In this document: positions 22,620-34,600 of the stretch, piece by piece
Numbering within the stretch: the stretch's first letter is position 1
How the letters are laid out: every line of letters starts with the position of its first letter
Assembly (NCBI GenBank): GCA_002749535.1
Contig: MZZL01000409.1
Location: 3,178,160-3,242,159 of the forward strand
DNA: 64,000 nucleotides
Direction: 5' to 3'
Source of the DNA: Apophysomyces variabilis
Lineage: Eukaryota; Mucoromycota; Mucoromycetes; Mucorales; Mucoraceae
Notes under the pieces: model-generated
Told to the model about the DNA's origin: nothing
Database searches by the model: none
Seen by the model: the letters and a program-made list of their open reading frames with translations, nothing else
Position numbers and translations under genes: made by a program

Positions 22620-23818
22620 GGAGCAAAACAATGAGGATGAAAGTATGGGGTAAGTAAGTATGAAGCCTTTTCTAAGAAACTACATTTGGTTTTTGGGGTG
22701 GCACATGATTGGGGAAACACGAAAGTGACGCTTTGTGCACAATGTGGGAATTTTGAGCAGATTTGCCATATTTATCATTCCATGCCTTGTCATCGCTGAC
22801 TGTTTGATATAGAGTCCAAGCATGCCTTTATTCAAGCCTTTTGTTTTCTTTTAGTACTCATCAATGTGAATGAAGATTGATACCCCTCTGGTGCATAGCT
22901 TGTGTCACTTTGATCTAGATCACTCTATACCTCATAGTAGCTATACCATGCTGATATATCATGATGGCCAGGGCTTCTTTCCTCGCCAACTACAAGTCAG
23001 CACGGCATGTGATATCATCAAGAGATCAGAATACAGAAGTGATCGGCAAAACCATAGGTTCGAAAAATGCATGCTATCATATACCTAAATCATTACATCG
23101 ATTGCAGTCATAGGTCAGGAAATCTAAAGATTTCCACTAGATACCGTAGTTTTGAGACATAGCCTTTACATTCATACACCCATAATGAATGTCAACATTC
23201 TGGTATGCGTATACACAGGTGTTTTAAAACAGAATTGGGACAATAAAACCTATTATCTACATTCGTTGCCGATGCTACCGCTGATCCTCTGCTTTCAAAC
23301 GGTATTTTACAGTGATGCTGAGATCCAAGACGCGTGTTTAGGAAGTACTCGAGACGATCTGCAACCATTGGCTAATATCCGCCTGTGGTCACGATCAGAA
23401 AATTAAAAAAAAAAAAAAGTAAATTAAATTAGATCGAGTATGTTGCGCACCCTAACAAGTCGATTCTTTAATGGCTTACAGATAAAACCAATGGAGTCGT
23501 CTCTTAGCTGCGAATCTGCTGAATCAGACGTTCCGTTTATGGCCTTTTCTTGTTTTCGCTGCTTACGCGAATTTCTAGCGGATCTTGAAGACTGATCGTG
23601 TGCAGAGTCTGAAGAGCTTTAATGGTAAGGTTCACCACGTCTCAAATCGCCAAGCCTGAAAGGAAATAACGTGATAAGACATCAAGAAATCGACATCATT
23701 ATACAATGGATAAGTGAGAATTTATATGCATCAATATGTATTGTGCCTTTCGAGCCATATGTCTAACAATACTCTTTCAGTCCACATTCTATTGTAGCAA
23801 GTCGAACAAATCAAAAGT
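22620..23818. other. intergenic between TMEM135 and JmjC genes
   Basis: Divergent promoters must lie here. A 14-A run sits at about 23405-23418. One minus-strand frame (about 23640-23411) reads 65 codons of Ser/Arg/Lys-rich text without an ATG; it is listed as a finding. Other open frames look random. Confidence 0.4.
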
Positions 23819-26800
23819 ATGCCACAGCGATCACAGCAAAAACGTGCGGGAAGCATATTAACATACAAAGTTTTTCAGGTAAAGCTAAGTTAGTTTTCTT
23901 AATCTTGAAATAGAGCGGATCTATTATTTGGTTCTAGTTGAGTGATGATGAGGATGAAGATCATATCATAGCGTTTTACAGTAGTCCCGAAGCAAAGCAG
24001 AAGAAGCGGGCCCGATACTCGAGATTTGTACGATTGGAAACATGATCACTTATTACCATTGCTTAGCATAATGCAATGGTCCCAGTGGAAAGCTCTATTT
24101 TTGATTCGGATTTTATATCAGAGACCAAGGGAAGAACGGCAAGCAATACTAATTTGTGTGGGATTGTTTTAAGTTGCCATGGTACCGTGACACAGATGTT
24201 CAAATGCCACCAATTCTTTGGTCCGTATTTCTCCTCTCTCACTCCCTTTGGCTGTCACGATGCCTAAGATCCGGATCTTCGAGTCTGAAAAGAGACTTCG
24301 AGCACCCTTCGTCGCAGTTGATCGTGTCGATATCAGATCGTTTAAAGACTTGACCCAATTACAGAGTATCATTCATGAACAATGCGTGATCAAAGGACTT
24401 CCGTTAGTGATCTCCAACATGCATACCTTGCCTGCTTGGAAGGCAGAGCAATTAGATTTTGACCATTTAATACGAGAAAACGGAACTACCAGTGAGTTTA
24501 ACGCACCAAATATTTGACACTTTTAACTCGATAGTTTTCTTAGAGATTGAAGTATTGGACGTGAACAGTAAAATAATTAAAGATCAGACCTTAGCAAACT
24601 TTATACAAAGCATTAGAAAGGCAGAAGAACATAATTGCAGCATACGAGAATCTTGCGAACATGTATCGTCGGATGATGACGAAGAAGACATGGATAATAC
24701 TCTTCAAAGTACGGTATATAGCCAATAGTCTAGGCATTTTTCTTGTCATCCATTTTCTAATGGAGCACTCTTGATTTCTGTAGATAGCAAGGCCAAAAGG
24801 AAAGATTCAAAACGTCGGAACGACAATGCACGCCAGAAGAATAAGAGAAAAGCAATCTTAGTTAAGAAACGCGCCCTTTATGCCAAAGACATATCTTGCT
24901 CTCGGACCTATCAGCAAGCATTATCTAGCTTGGTGCCCGAATTTCTCCGTCCACTGGGATCACAAGATCTATTTGCTTGCGTAGACGAATCTTTACGTGC
25001 GGAAAACTTGATGTGCTATCTTGGTAACAGTGGCAGTGGAACACCACTTCATCGCGATATTTGCGGCACCTTTGGTCACAACCTAATGACGTACGCGGAG
25101 TCGGATGGCTATGCTGAATGGTATATTATTGAAGGACAGCATCGGGATACTCTTTGTGAAATACTACAGCCAAGGAAAACGGGTACAAAAGAGGGGCAAA
25201 CAGACGATGGAAAACGCCCAATGAATTCTTTCCTGGAAAGTGATCGCGCGTGGTTGTTTCAAAACACGTACAGATCGGTGAATATTAACGTGAAAACCCA
25301 CGTGGTCATCCAACGACCAGGAGATTTAGTGCTTATTCCCAGTCTATGCTATCATCAAGTACGCAATGTAGGCATTTCAATGAAGGTGGCATGGAATAGG
25401 ACAACAGCATATACACTTCGATTAGCACTGGAAGATCAATTGCCCATATACCGTAAAATTGTACGGCCTGAAATCTACCGATGCAAAGCGATGGTTTTTT
25501 ATGCTTTGCAGAACTGGATAGATACAATCAAGTCTTATCAATCAGCAAAGAAAAACGGGAACAAGACGGCGGATGTACCAGCTCTTTTGCAGAATGAAGA
25601 GAGTTTCTTGGAAAATTGCAGAATCTTATTGCATTTGTACGAAAGGCGAGTGATAGGACCGGAGACGATAGAAAGAATTGAGCTAGAGGATGTGGATGAT
25701 TCAGATATCATCCAGGATATGCGATCCGAACATGACGCCTACACATCGACCTGTGATTTTTGCCATTGCGACATATTTTATCGATACTACCATTGCGACA
25801 AATGTGAGAACTATGATCTCTGCCTAGATTGCTACTCTAAAGGGCGTTGCTGTCAGCATATGGATCAGATGGTGATGCACCAAACATCGCCAAAGTCACT
25901 GGAGGAATATCTTCATCTGTATAAGAATTTGATCGATTGTGTTAATAGTCTATTCGGCAAGAAATGTTTATTTAACAGATTGACCTCCGCGTAAGTAGCG
26001 TGATTATGAGTATGGTGATATGTCAATTGTTTTACAAAGATTGCTCCCATAGATCAAACATTCGGCCATCGTCGGAATATTCACTTGCTACCATCTGCCG
26101 CAGGATGGAGCGTTATCGAGGGCGAAATGGGGTAATAGTGTTTGCTCCGATTACCAAAGTATTCATGATGTTATAGCCCTTGTCCAATTTGTTCAAGTGC
26201 GGGCATTGTGGAGCTGTCCACTCATTATTTATGATTCATAGCCGGAATCTGGACATTTACACCATTTTCGCTCGAAGATCATGCTATTTGTTGGATACCT
26301 CTGCTATTAATAGCCCTGTATTTACCTGCGAGAAGTGTACCGACCATTGTAATGGATGTTATGCACTTCCAAATCATCATCCTGATCAGCTGAAGATAAT
26401 TTATTACCAAGATCCTGATACAGATCCGCGAAACTGGGGAGGCCGTCATGACAAAGGCTTATATATGGTAAGCTCATGAAGCGACCTATGCGTGTTTTCT
26501 GTATTTGACAATGACTCACAGTCCTGTCACTGGCCGGATCGGGTGCGTGTAAGTGAAGATGCAGGCCATCACTATAGTTTTCTAACTGTCCGTACAGACA
26601 TCAATTCGTAAAGACGAAAATGACCAGGTCATCTACGAATTGGAGAATGAATCACTAGAAGATATCCAAGGTTGCGTAACTGCTGCCCTTATACCACACC
26701 TAACCAAGAAGGCATTGCGCATGTTTGGTGAAAGAGAGGGCGCACAGAAAGTTGTCAGACGTGTGAACGATATCTCGAAAAGATGGACCAATATCATTAG

Positions 26801-27104
26801 AAAATCTGTTCGCACTTTTCGACAGCACGACGACCAGCCTATGGCACGGTTTTCACTTGGTGAACATAAGTTCTGGGAACTAGAAGATGAACTTCTTATT
26901 CATGTGCAGAAAGTTTCTGTTAGTCTGCCTACTGGAACTCTAAAAACCGGGAAACGAGATATGAAAGAGGAAGTGGAAGACTTGTCCACCAAGACGCATA
27001 AACGACGCAAAAAAGATAGGAAGGAAAACGAGTTGGCGATTCCTTCGATCATGCTTACGCCACGACAAGAAAAACTAAAGCAGAAAAAGAATAAAACAGT
27101 ATGA
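23819..27104 (+). CDS. JmjC-domain protein with ZZ-type zinc finger
   Basis: A likely nuclear JmjC dioxygenase-fold protein, with eleven exons: 23819-23878, 23938-24027, 24067-24138, 24174-24224, 24269-24491, 24535-24708, 24784-25990, 26053-26131, 26177-26467, 26522-26548, 26598-27104 (926 aa in frame). The intron at 24139-24173 has a GC donor, so that junction is the least certain. The JmjC cupin supplies His313-x-Asp315 (HRD) and His414 in PSLCYHQVRN as the Fe(II) triad. The lysine expected two residues before the WY of the core (K-[ST]-WY in KDM4/KDM5) is Ala here (YAEWYII). A ZZ finger follows at residues 545-590 (C-DF-C, C-DK-C, C-LD-C, then His residues), then a second Cys/His cluster (CGHCGAVH, CEKCTDHCNGC) and a basic tail (KTHKRRKKDRK). 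Histone demethylation is inferred, not shown. Confidence 0.8.
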
Positions 27105-27723
27105 GCTTTGAGCAAAATACTGCGTGCCTCTGCGAAATATTGGGCCGTCTATCTTTATTCGACGCATATCAGCTCGAGGAAACTCCTGCATCAGTTACAG
27201 TTACAGATAATATTCATTTCTGCGTGTTCAATCGAGGGAAAATAAGTTCATGGTTAAATGAAAGCGAAATCGACATTGTCGTATGTATATTGTATCATGA
27301 ATATGTCTTGTATTTCCCCACTAGAACTAAAACTTTGCAAAACACAATATAGATATCTGCCGCAATTGATGTAGCAACAATGACATAATGAACTCTTTAT
27401 GAAGAAAAGACTAGATATCTATGCATATAAAACTTGTTTAAATAGGGTAATGATTTTGTTTTAGTAAACAATGAAATCGTGTGAATGGGTTTATTGGAAA
27501 GGGCAGTGGCGGGGTTTGCCTAAACTTGTTGAACTCCGCACCGCAGGCTCAGTCTGCGAGCCGGACGTAGTGAGTGGCAAAATAGTGAAGCGATGCCATC
27601 CACAGAGAGTTCTTTCTCTATCCATCCAACCGATTTGAGGGTGAGTTCATGCATCCATCCCTTTGATATAGCCTACATTAGCCCAGAATACGTTAAGGAC
27701 GGGATTATGATTTTGTAGTGATC
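27105..27723. promoter_or_regulatory. eL32 promoter region with 5' UTR intron
   Basis: The ribosomal protein gene promoter lies here. A perfect short inverted repeat, GGCTC...GAGCC (about 27546-27562), stands upstream. A GTGAGT donor at 27641 and a TTTTGTAG acceptor at 27718 bracket a probable 78 bp 5' UTR intron that ends five bases before the start codon. Confidence 0.5.
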
Positions 27724-28253
27724 ATGGTTACTCCTGCCGTCAAGCACACCATTGTCAAGAAGCGTCGTGCGACCTTCAAGCGTCATCAATCTGACCGCTT
27801 CATGCGCGTTGGTGTAAGTACTGCATTTTAGTAGTTTAGTTCTGCGTTTCTTCATGCAATGAGCAAGAAAAAGAAAAAAAATGCCGGGACAAGAAGAAGT
27901 TAGGAAAAAACTTAAAACGCTAATGCTGTTGACCTCGAAAAATGTAGGAATCCTGGAGAAAGCCCAAGGGTATTGATAACCGCATGCGCAGACGTTTCAA
28001 GGGCACCGCTCCCATGCCCAAGATCGGTTACGGTTCCGCCAAAAAGACACGCCACTTGTTGCCCAACGGTTTCCGCAAGTTCACTGTCTCCAACGTCCGT
28101 GAACTTGATCTCTTGTTGATGCACAACCGCACCTACGCTGCTGAAATTGCCCACAATGTGTCTTCCAAGAAGCGTGTCGGTATCCTTGAACGTGCCGCTC
28201 AGTTGAACATCAAGGTGGTCAACGCTGGTGCTCGTCTCAGATCCCAGGAGTAA
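27724..28253 (+). CDS. RPL32: 60S ribosomal protein eL32
   Basis: This is a structural protein of the large ribosomal subunit. Exons 27724-27813 and 27948-28253 are joined by a 134 bp phase-0 intron (131 aa; yeast Rpl32 is 130). The sequence follows the family end to end: [20 protein letters not shown], then [55 protein letters not shown], and a terminal [10 protein letters not shown]. Codons are C-ended (GCC, CGT, AAG), unlike most neighbours, as expected for a highly expressed gene. A probable 5' UTR intron lies just upstream. Confidence 0.97.
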
Positions 28254-29029
28254 ACACAACGCATTAACAAAAAAGGAAAAGAAGATATGTTTATTTAGCA
28301 GAAAGGAAAAAGAAACAAGATTCTTATCAACGCCTCAAATTTTCAGAGTTCCCTGTGATGTTGCGTGGTTATTTTTGAACGGATAATAGAGAGTAAGAAG
28401 GAGAAAGCATCACAAAGAAAGGGTAAACAAGCAAAAAAGAAAACAAAAGGAAGAGAAAAAAAGGAAAGAAAAGGACACGGATATAGTGAAGAGGGAGAGG
28501 AAGGGGGAGATGTAAAAGAGAAAAAAAAGAAACAACAGAAAGTAAGAAACAGTGAACAAGGAGCCAACCATGGGTTCAACGCTGCTAAATTACTGTTGTT
28601 TTCAGCAAGGACCAATTGGAGTTAGATCAAAAGACAGCATCGGACAAGCTATGACGATGAAGCATGGTGGGATGAGCCACGTTCATTTTCCTCGTATACG
28701 CTTTCTGTAAACATCAAATAACCGGATGAGATGTTTGGAAAAGTGCTAAACATAAGGATTTAGTTACCAAGAGAATGATGATTAGACGACCCGGATAGAA
28801 TTCGTTGATCTGTTAAAGTCTTTGCTAGCTTCAAAGATGTCCCGAGTTCTAAACCTAGCATGTTTAGAAAACGTCATGCATCCTTTGTCTTTGTCTTTAG
28901 AATGGTTCTTTTCCTTACTGACCTTCATGATCTTCCTGCTTATCCTTTTTCAGCATTTGTAATACCTGTGACCGAAATATTTAGCAAGCACTAAGGAACC
29001 GTGTTTTTTTTTATATTCCCGTGGTTCTT
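28254..29029. other. intergenic, A/G-rich
   Basis: A purine-rich stretch at 28380-28560 produces a long Lys/Glu-rich open frame on + and a Phe/Ser frame on -. I regard both as low-complexity artefacts. The region carries the 3' ends of eL32 and the FHA-RING gene. Confidence 0.4.
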
Positions 29030-30071
29030 TCATACTTCGCTCGTTTCGACAGCCACACTGGCATCTAAGTCTGCATAACTTCTGCAAAGTGGGCATAGAA
29101 ACCCAGGATGATTCATCAATAGGGGTCGGACACATTTGTAGTGGAAGGTATGCGAACAGGGTGCTACGAATAAGGCCTGGAAGGGTGCAATTGCATAAAG
29201 ACAAATACAACATTCCTCTACATGAACATTGGCATCGTTCTCCTCTGTGTTCATTGGTGTATCCAGCAAACTGACGTTGTTCGGCGGGGTTGTCAGATTA
29301 CGCAGAGATTGGAAAGTATTAAGGCTGTGCGGGAAAACGCAATCATCAACATCTTCCACTTGGCCGTTCTGCTCGTTTGCACTTCCATTTTTTCTTCTTT
29401 ACCTGTAAGTATTTCTTTTTCGTTGCATATTACGGTTTAATTCTATCCGCATCTTGACCGAACGGTACATCGGCAGCTCGCCTCCTTGATAATCTACGCC
29501 CAACTGGACGACATCACTATCATGTAACTGATACGGTCGTGATTCTTGATTTGGCGCGCTTAATCGGACGTGATTCAAAAATGTCCCCGAGGATGATTTT
29601 GTATCGCGAATATAAAACTAGAAAAAAGAAAAAAAAAAGGAAGAGAAAACCAAACCAAAGGTTTGTATTGTTTGTTTCAGTTTCTCTACAATAAAAAGAA
29701 ATGGCCACCCCTTTTCAAGTTTTACAATATTTTTTATTCACCTTGCCATGTTCTGTCCAGATCTCAGCGTGGCTTCTGCTTACAACCTTGCTTTTGAAGG
29801 TGATTCGATGGGGTAATGCATGTTTATCGGTGAAACGGCCAATCTTTAAGCAAGTGCCTTCACCAACATCTCGTTCAATGACACCGAAAACAAGCGATCG
29901 AGGTGAATCAAGATGTGGCACAATTCGAAGGTGTGGCACTGATTCTTCGTCATTGGAACCACTTAACCTGGAACTGTTATTGGCGTCATTGGATGATGAC
30001 CTGTAATGGTCCATGTTAGAGGAAGTGTCCTGGCGCGATGTGGGTGCAGATGATAAAGCAGCTGTGAGCAT
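29030..30071 (-). CDS. DMA1: Dma-type FHA-RING E3 ubiquitin ligase
   Basis: Homologues (S. pombe Dma1, yeast Dma1/2, animal RNF8/CHFR relatives) restrain septation/mitotic exit by ubiquitinating phospho-tagged targets. Exons 30071-29742, 29617-29403 and 29324-29030 give 279 aa (S. pombe Dma1 is 267). The FHA domain carries the phospho-threonine pocket: LKIGRFTDK, SKVVSRSHAEIW (SRSH) and TKSSSGTFLNHVRLS. Then a linker (NTYSLNTFQSLRNL) leads to a RING of the C3H2C3 type: CCICLYAIAPFQALFVAPCSH, F-H-x2-C and CPLC. The start taken is the ATG of MLTAALSSAP; an in-frame upstream ATG would add a spurious Phe-rich leader. The second intron was placed from phase and from the family linker, so that boundary is less certain than the rest. 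Confidence 0.9.
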
Positions 30072-31674
30072 GTCACGATGGGGATGAGCGAAAAGTAAAA
30101 GAAAACAAAAGGAGACAGTAAAAAAATGTATAAATATAGGAAAGGGAGAGAAGAAAAGCAAGAGGAAAAAAATAGCGAGCGAAAAGAGGCTGGAAAATGG
30201 GGAATCATTCATAAGTTTACGTCGACTCTTAGCCTATAACTCACACCAATCTGTTCATTCACTTCATCAAAACAATAACTACAATAATCAGTAATCAACA
30301 CCCCCCATAGTATTGCCAATTTATTTTCCTTTTCTTTGTAGGTCAGTTTAGGTGATGGGGTATATTTTCGCAGGCCACTATGGCCACAGCTTTGTTTTGG
30401 GTTTCTGCGTACTCAAGACCTTTTTTTTTTTCTATCTTGCTCGTTCTCCCTCATCCTCCTTACTTTGATATGTCTTTTCGGGTATAATCTCCCTTTTAGA
30501 GAAAGGAACTTTAGTTTCGCTCTCTCTAGGTGGTTATATCCTTTTTGAACTCTAAAAAGTCACCGTGCTATCTCTTATGTAGGCTTTTCTACCTACCATA
30601 TAAGGGAACCATGTTGACCTGTTGAATGGACAATTCAGTTCCATGTTGGCTCGATTCGGTCGGAGAAATAAAGGCATAATAAAAATCCGCTCGAGATAGG
30701 GAGGCCAAAAGAATGAGGTTCTAGAGACAGAGACACTCATAAAGAGGAGAACATAACGATCTTCAGTTTACAAAAACAAACCAAAAAAAAAAATAAGCCA
30801 TGTTTCCCTGACAATTCCAGAAGGAAGATACATAGTCAGGGAAGAAAAGATTCGGTAACATGCAGTGGGAAATACGTTTTCATCCACGCCAAAAGTTAAT
30901 GTTCTTTTTTTCTCACAGTGAACGAGTCTAACCTTACAGTATGAGGTAACCATGGTTTAAGTTACCGTGAAGAAATACCAAGTACCCCGCAGTGAAACCA
31001 TGACAATGTTAGCAATAATTCGGAAAAGAAAAAGAGAAAGAAAAAGCAGAAGGGGAAAAAAAGAGGTATTGATATAAACTGATAGCGAGTATTCGGCTCA
31101 GCGATCAGCTGTGGTATAATTTTGTACGTGATCTTCGATCGAACTTCTGTGTAGCCTCTAAATTTTTAGGCTTTTTTTTTTTTGCTTGTTCAGTAAAGAA
31201 CCCTCCCTATCGTTCCGCGGGCAGTGTGGATGATCCCTTATAGGTAACATGAGTATCGGTTATCGGTTACAGTCAATTAGCGGACTCTTTTGCATTGAGT
31301 GGCGTCTCCGAATACCGACACCCTGGATCTCAATCGAAACGGGCTGTATAAAGATCATGTACGACATTGATCTTCACTAAATGGGTTGATATCTCTCACC
31401 CCGCAGCTGCTACTGTGTTTAGCAATTTGTTTGCTCGTCCGCTTAAATGCATCCGTTCCATTCTTCTATTGATTCTTCAGCAGCCGCTCCAAATAAAATT
31501 ATCCACACCGCCTCCCGACTTTTCCGTCATACATGTATTCATCACGCAAGTCATTTAGATATCCGCACACAGCCCTTTTCCACTCCCTGTACTTTCAACT
31601 CCGAGTTGGATTTAATAAAAGTTGGTGCGTTCTTTTCTTCTCCCTTTTCTTCCTTTTCGTCCCAGCAGAGAAAA
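30072..31674. other. 1.6 kb divergent intergenic region
   Basis: This spacer separates the leftward FHA-RING gene from the rightward receptor gene, so both promoters are here. Several T and A runs occur (30421-30432, 30780-30793, 31170-31182). A strong pyrimidine tract ending TCCCAG at about 31665 lies just upstream of the receptor ATG and could be a 5' UTR intron acceptor. No gene is seen. Confidence 0.45.
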
Positions 31675-34600
31675 ATGCGAAAACAGCATCCTTTCGTATG
31701 GACATCACTCCTTATTCTTCATGGGATCATAATAACTATAACACACGCAGCTCCTACAACCAATACAACAAAGCCAGTTTATAATATTGGCGTCATGTTT
31801 CCAGATCCTAACGCCGTACGCGCAAACGACCCTACATTGAATAACATGATCATCGCAAGCGAAGTAGCGATTCAAATGGCGGCTGAAGACATTAAAGCAC
31901 AAAATATTCTGCCTGGTAAAACTTCTGATTATGCAAATCAGGAACTAAAGCTTATTTCTTTTATTTCTCCAAAAAAAGACGTTGAGTTGAACTTCACACG
32001 GTATTATTCGGACGAGCGTAATCCTGGAAAATCTGCATGGGCAGCCGTGAACATGGTAGAACGAGGAGTAGAGTACGTTAGCATCTATTTCGACATGTCT
32101 TGCGTATAAGAAAACTCAAATCTGCTGACTAACTACTTGTCATTTATGTTAATTAGCGCTGTTATCGGTGATATGATTTCCTCCATGACGGAAGCTTCAG
32201 CAGCTATCACAGGTCTATGGAAAATCCCTCAATGTTCGTCAGCATCTGCGTCTCTCAGTCTCTCCGACAATTCCGTGTATCCCTATTTTTTTCGGACGGT
32301 CGGAAACGTTGTACTGTTTGGCAGCTCTCTAGTCGACTGGGTCAGCAACATGGGATGGGATACGTTTGCTTTGATCTACACCAATGATAATGTCGGGCAA
32401 CAAGGTCAGAATTGACAATTTGTCAACCTCTCATTTCTAATGCGTCGCCTCAAAACAGTTTTGTCAGCTATGTTACAAAAGGCTAGCAGCTACGGTATCA
32501 ATGCGGTGAAACAGATTCCGCTGTATGACCTAAGCGAAGATAAGATCGAAGGTCGGGCTGGCCAGATGATTACTTCACTTCGCGATGAGTAAATACTAAA
32601 CGTCGCCCTTTTCTTGTTTCTTTCTGCCACAGAATCTCTTCATGAATTGACAAGTTCAGGAGCACGTATTGTTATCTTTGCAGATTCCAATACGATGGAT
32701 CAGATTGTTGTCTTGAAAAAAGCAATGTATGTATGAACCCTTTGTCCGTGCGACTTGATTCAAACACCGTCATGGTGGGCTTTATGCAGGTCTATGGGAC
32801 TATTAGGGCAAGGCTGGGTATGGATGCTGACCAACGACATGTCGCCCGTCATTCGAGACATAGCTGAGACACCACAAGATTTGATAGCGTATGACGGCCT
32901 CATGTTCATTAGCGGCTTATGGGAACGTAAGTAGTACAAACAAAAGAGCCACTAGGCCATAGATGGGTTCGTCGATCTTAGAAACTTTCATGCAGTGACT
33001 GGTATGCCAGCCTATGACAGTATGCTACTTGAATGGAAAAAACAACGTGTACCGGACCAATTGTAAGCAAACACAACGCGTTGTTGCATCCTAACCTTGC
33101 ACAGCATCAATCCCTCACAGTGGAACACCACAGGACTGTCCTATAATGCGCCCAACACTTATGCTTGCACTCAGTTATTGGCGCGCGGCCTTAATAAGGT
33201 ACCAAAAAGCCGGGAAACTTAACATCCATAACATAACTTTTTTTAATTTAGGCCTTGGATCAGTACCCACGAGGTCGCGCACAAGGACTGGCCGATTTGG
33301 CTGCTAGAAAGTTCAATTCGACTGACATGACGCCAACGTTCTTTAATCTCAATTATACAGGACCCGCAGGTGAGCATCTTTCATTTAATATTAAGGTTCA
33401 TTTGGCCAAAAGCAAATATCTTTTGTAACAAATCTTTTAACTTGGAAAATAGGAATTATGGACTTTGCACCGACAGGTACAGAAAGCAGAGAGTGTGCTC
33501 ACATTAGAAATTTGACAATGATTTTGTAGGTGATTTAAGAACTGGGTAAATTTACGTTTCCTCGAGTCGATGTGCGCATTTCAAAGAAGTTATTTGGATT
33601 GTTTAACATAATATTTGTCTTCTTTATCTACATTACTTCCTCAAAGATATTTTGAGCTTCAATATATGCTCAACGGTTCGGTGGTCACCTATGCGACATT
33701 GAAGGAGGGTGTATTCGAATTCACCAATGACACGAACATCATCTACCTTGGTCACACAACAGAAAAACCTGCAGACATGGTAGCTAGAACAGGTGAGTTT
33801 GCATTTACTTACCATTTAGCTTCACAGTATTCCTAAACCACGATATGTTAGAGTTAAATCCATCCACGAAGTCTGCAGGTGGCATTATCGTCTTGATCCT
33901 TTCACTGATCGGACTGATCATGTGCTTGGCCATGATGATTTTGATCATTGGCTTCCGCCGCCATAAGACTGTCAGGGCAGCCAGTCCCTTATTCTGTTGT
34001 CTTCAATTGTTCGGTCTTTCCTTGGCGTATATAACACTAATTTTGTATCTGAACAAGCCGAGTTCCGCCACATGCATTGCAAGGCATTTCATTATGACTG
34101 CTGGGTTCGTACTCGTGATTTCCAGTATCATTGCCAAAAATTATCGGTAAGAGAGATCGCAATGTAATACAATTAAGGGAAAAAAGGGTCTCACTAAAGT
34201 TTGTTTATAGCGTATACCGAATGTGAGTCTCCGAAAAAAAAAGTTAAACTTGCGCATGTTTGCAGTATGTGATCGCAGTGAAGGTAACATTTTTCGTTTT
34301 AATAGTTTCCAAAACGTTTTCACTGTCCGCACTTCACGGCTTAAATCAGCATATCTTTTACGAATCGTTGGAGTTTCCGGCTTGATTGCACTTTTCCCGC
34401 TTATTATCTGGCATGGACTGTATCCTGCTTCGATCGAACCCATCTCTGTTACGATCACTTCATTCTGCTGGCAATGTACCTATCCAACAGCCACAGTTGG
34501 TAATTGGACTAATATTAATGCGGCCGAACTCGTGGTTTTGGTTTGGAGCGCTATCTTAATTACACTTTCGGCTGTCCTCGCGTGGAAGGTACCTACTTTT

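Noticed and set aside
27101..27352. 83-codon + frame whose ATG overlaps the JmjC stop (ATGA)
   Set aside because: No family signal; the region is followed by A/T-rich DNA and an intron-like GTATGT...CTAG. Overlap is probably chance.
28365..28625. Lys/Glu-rich + frame of 86 codons
   Set aside because: It follows a purine-rich low-complexity tract; no protein-like pattern.
31447..31674. Longer N-terminus for the class C receptor from 31447
   Set aside because: It would bury the clear signal peptide at 31675; the region is pyrimidine-rich and ends in a TCCCAG acceptor.
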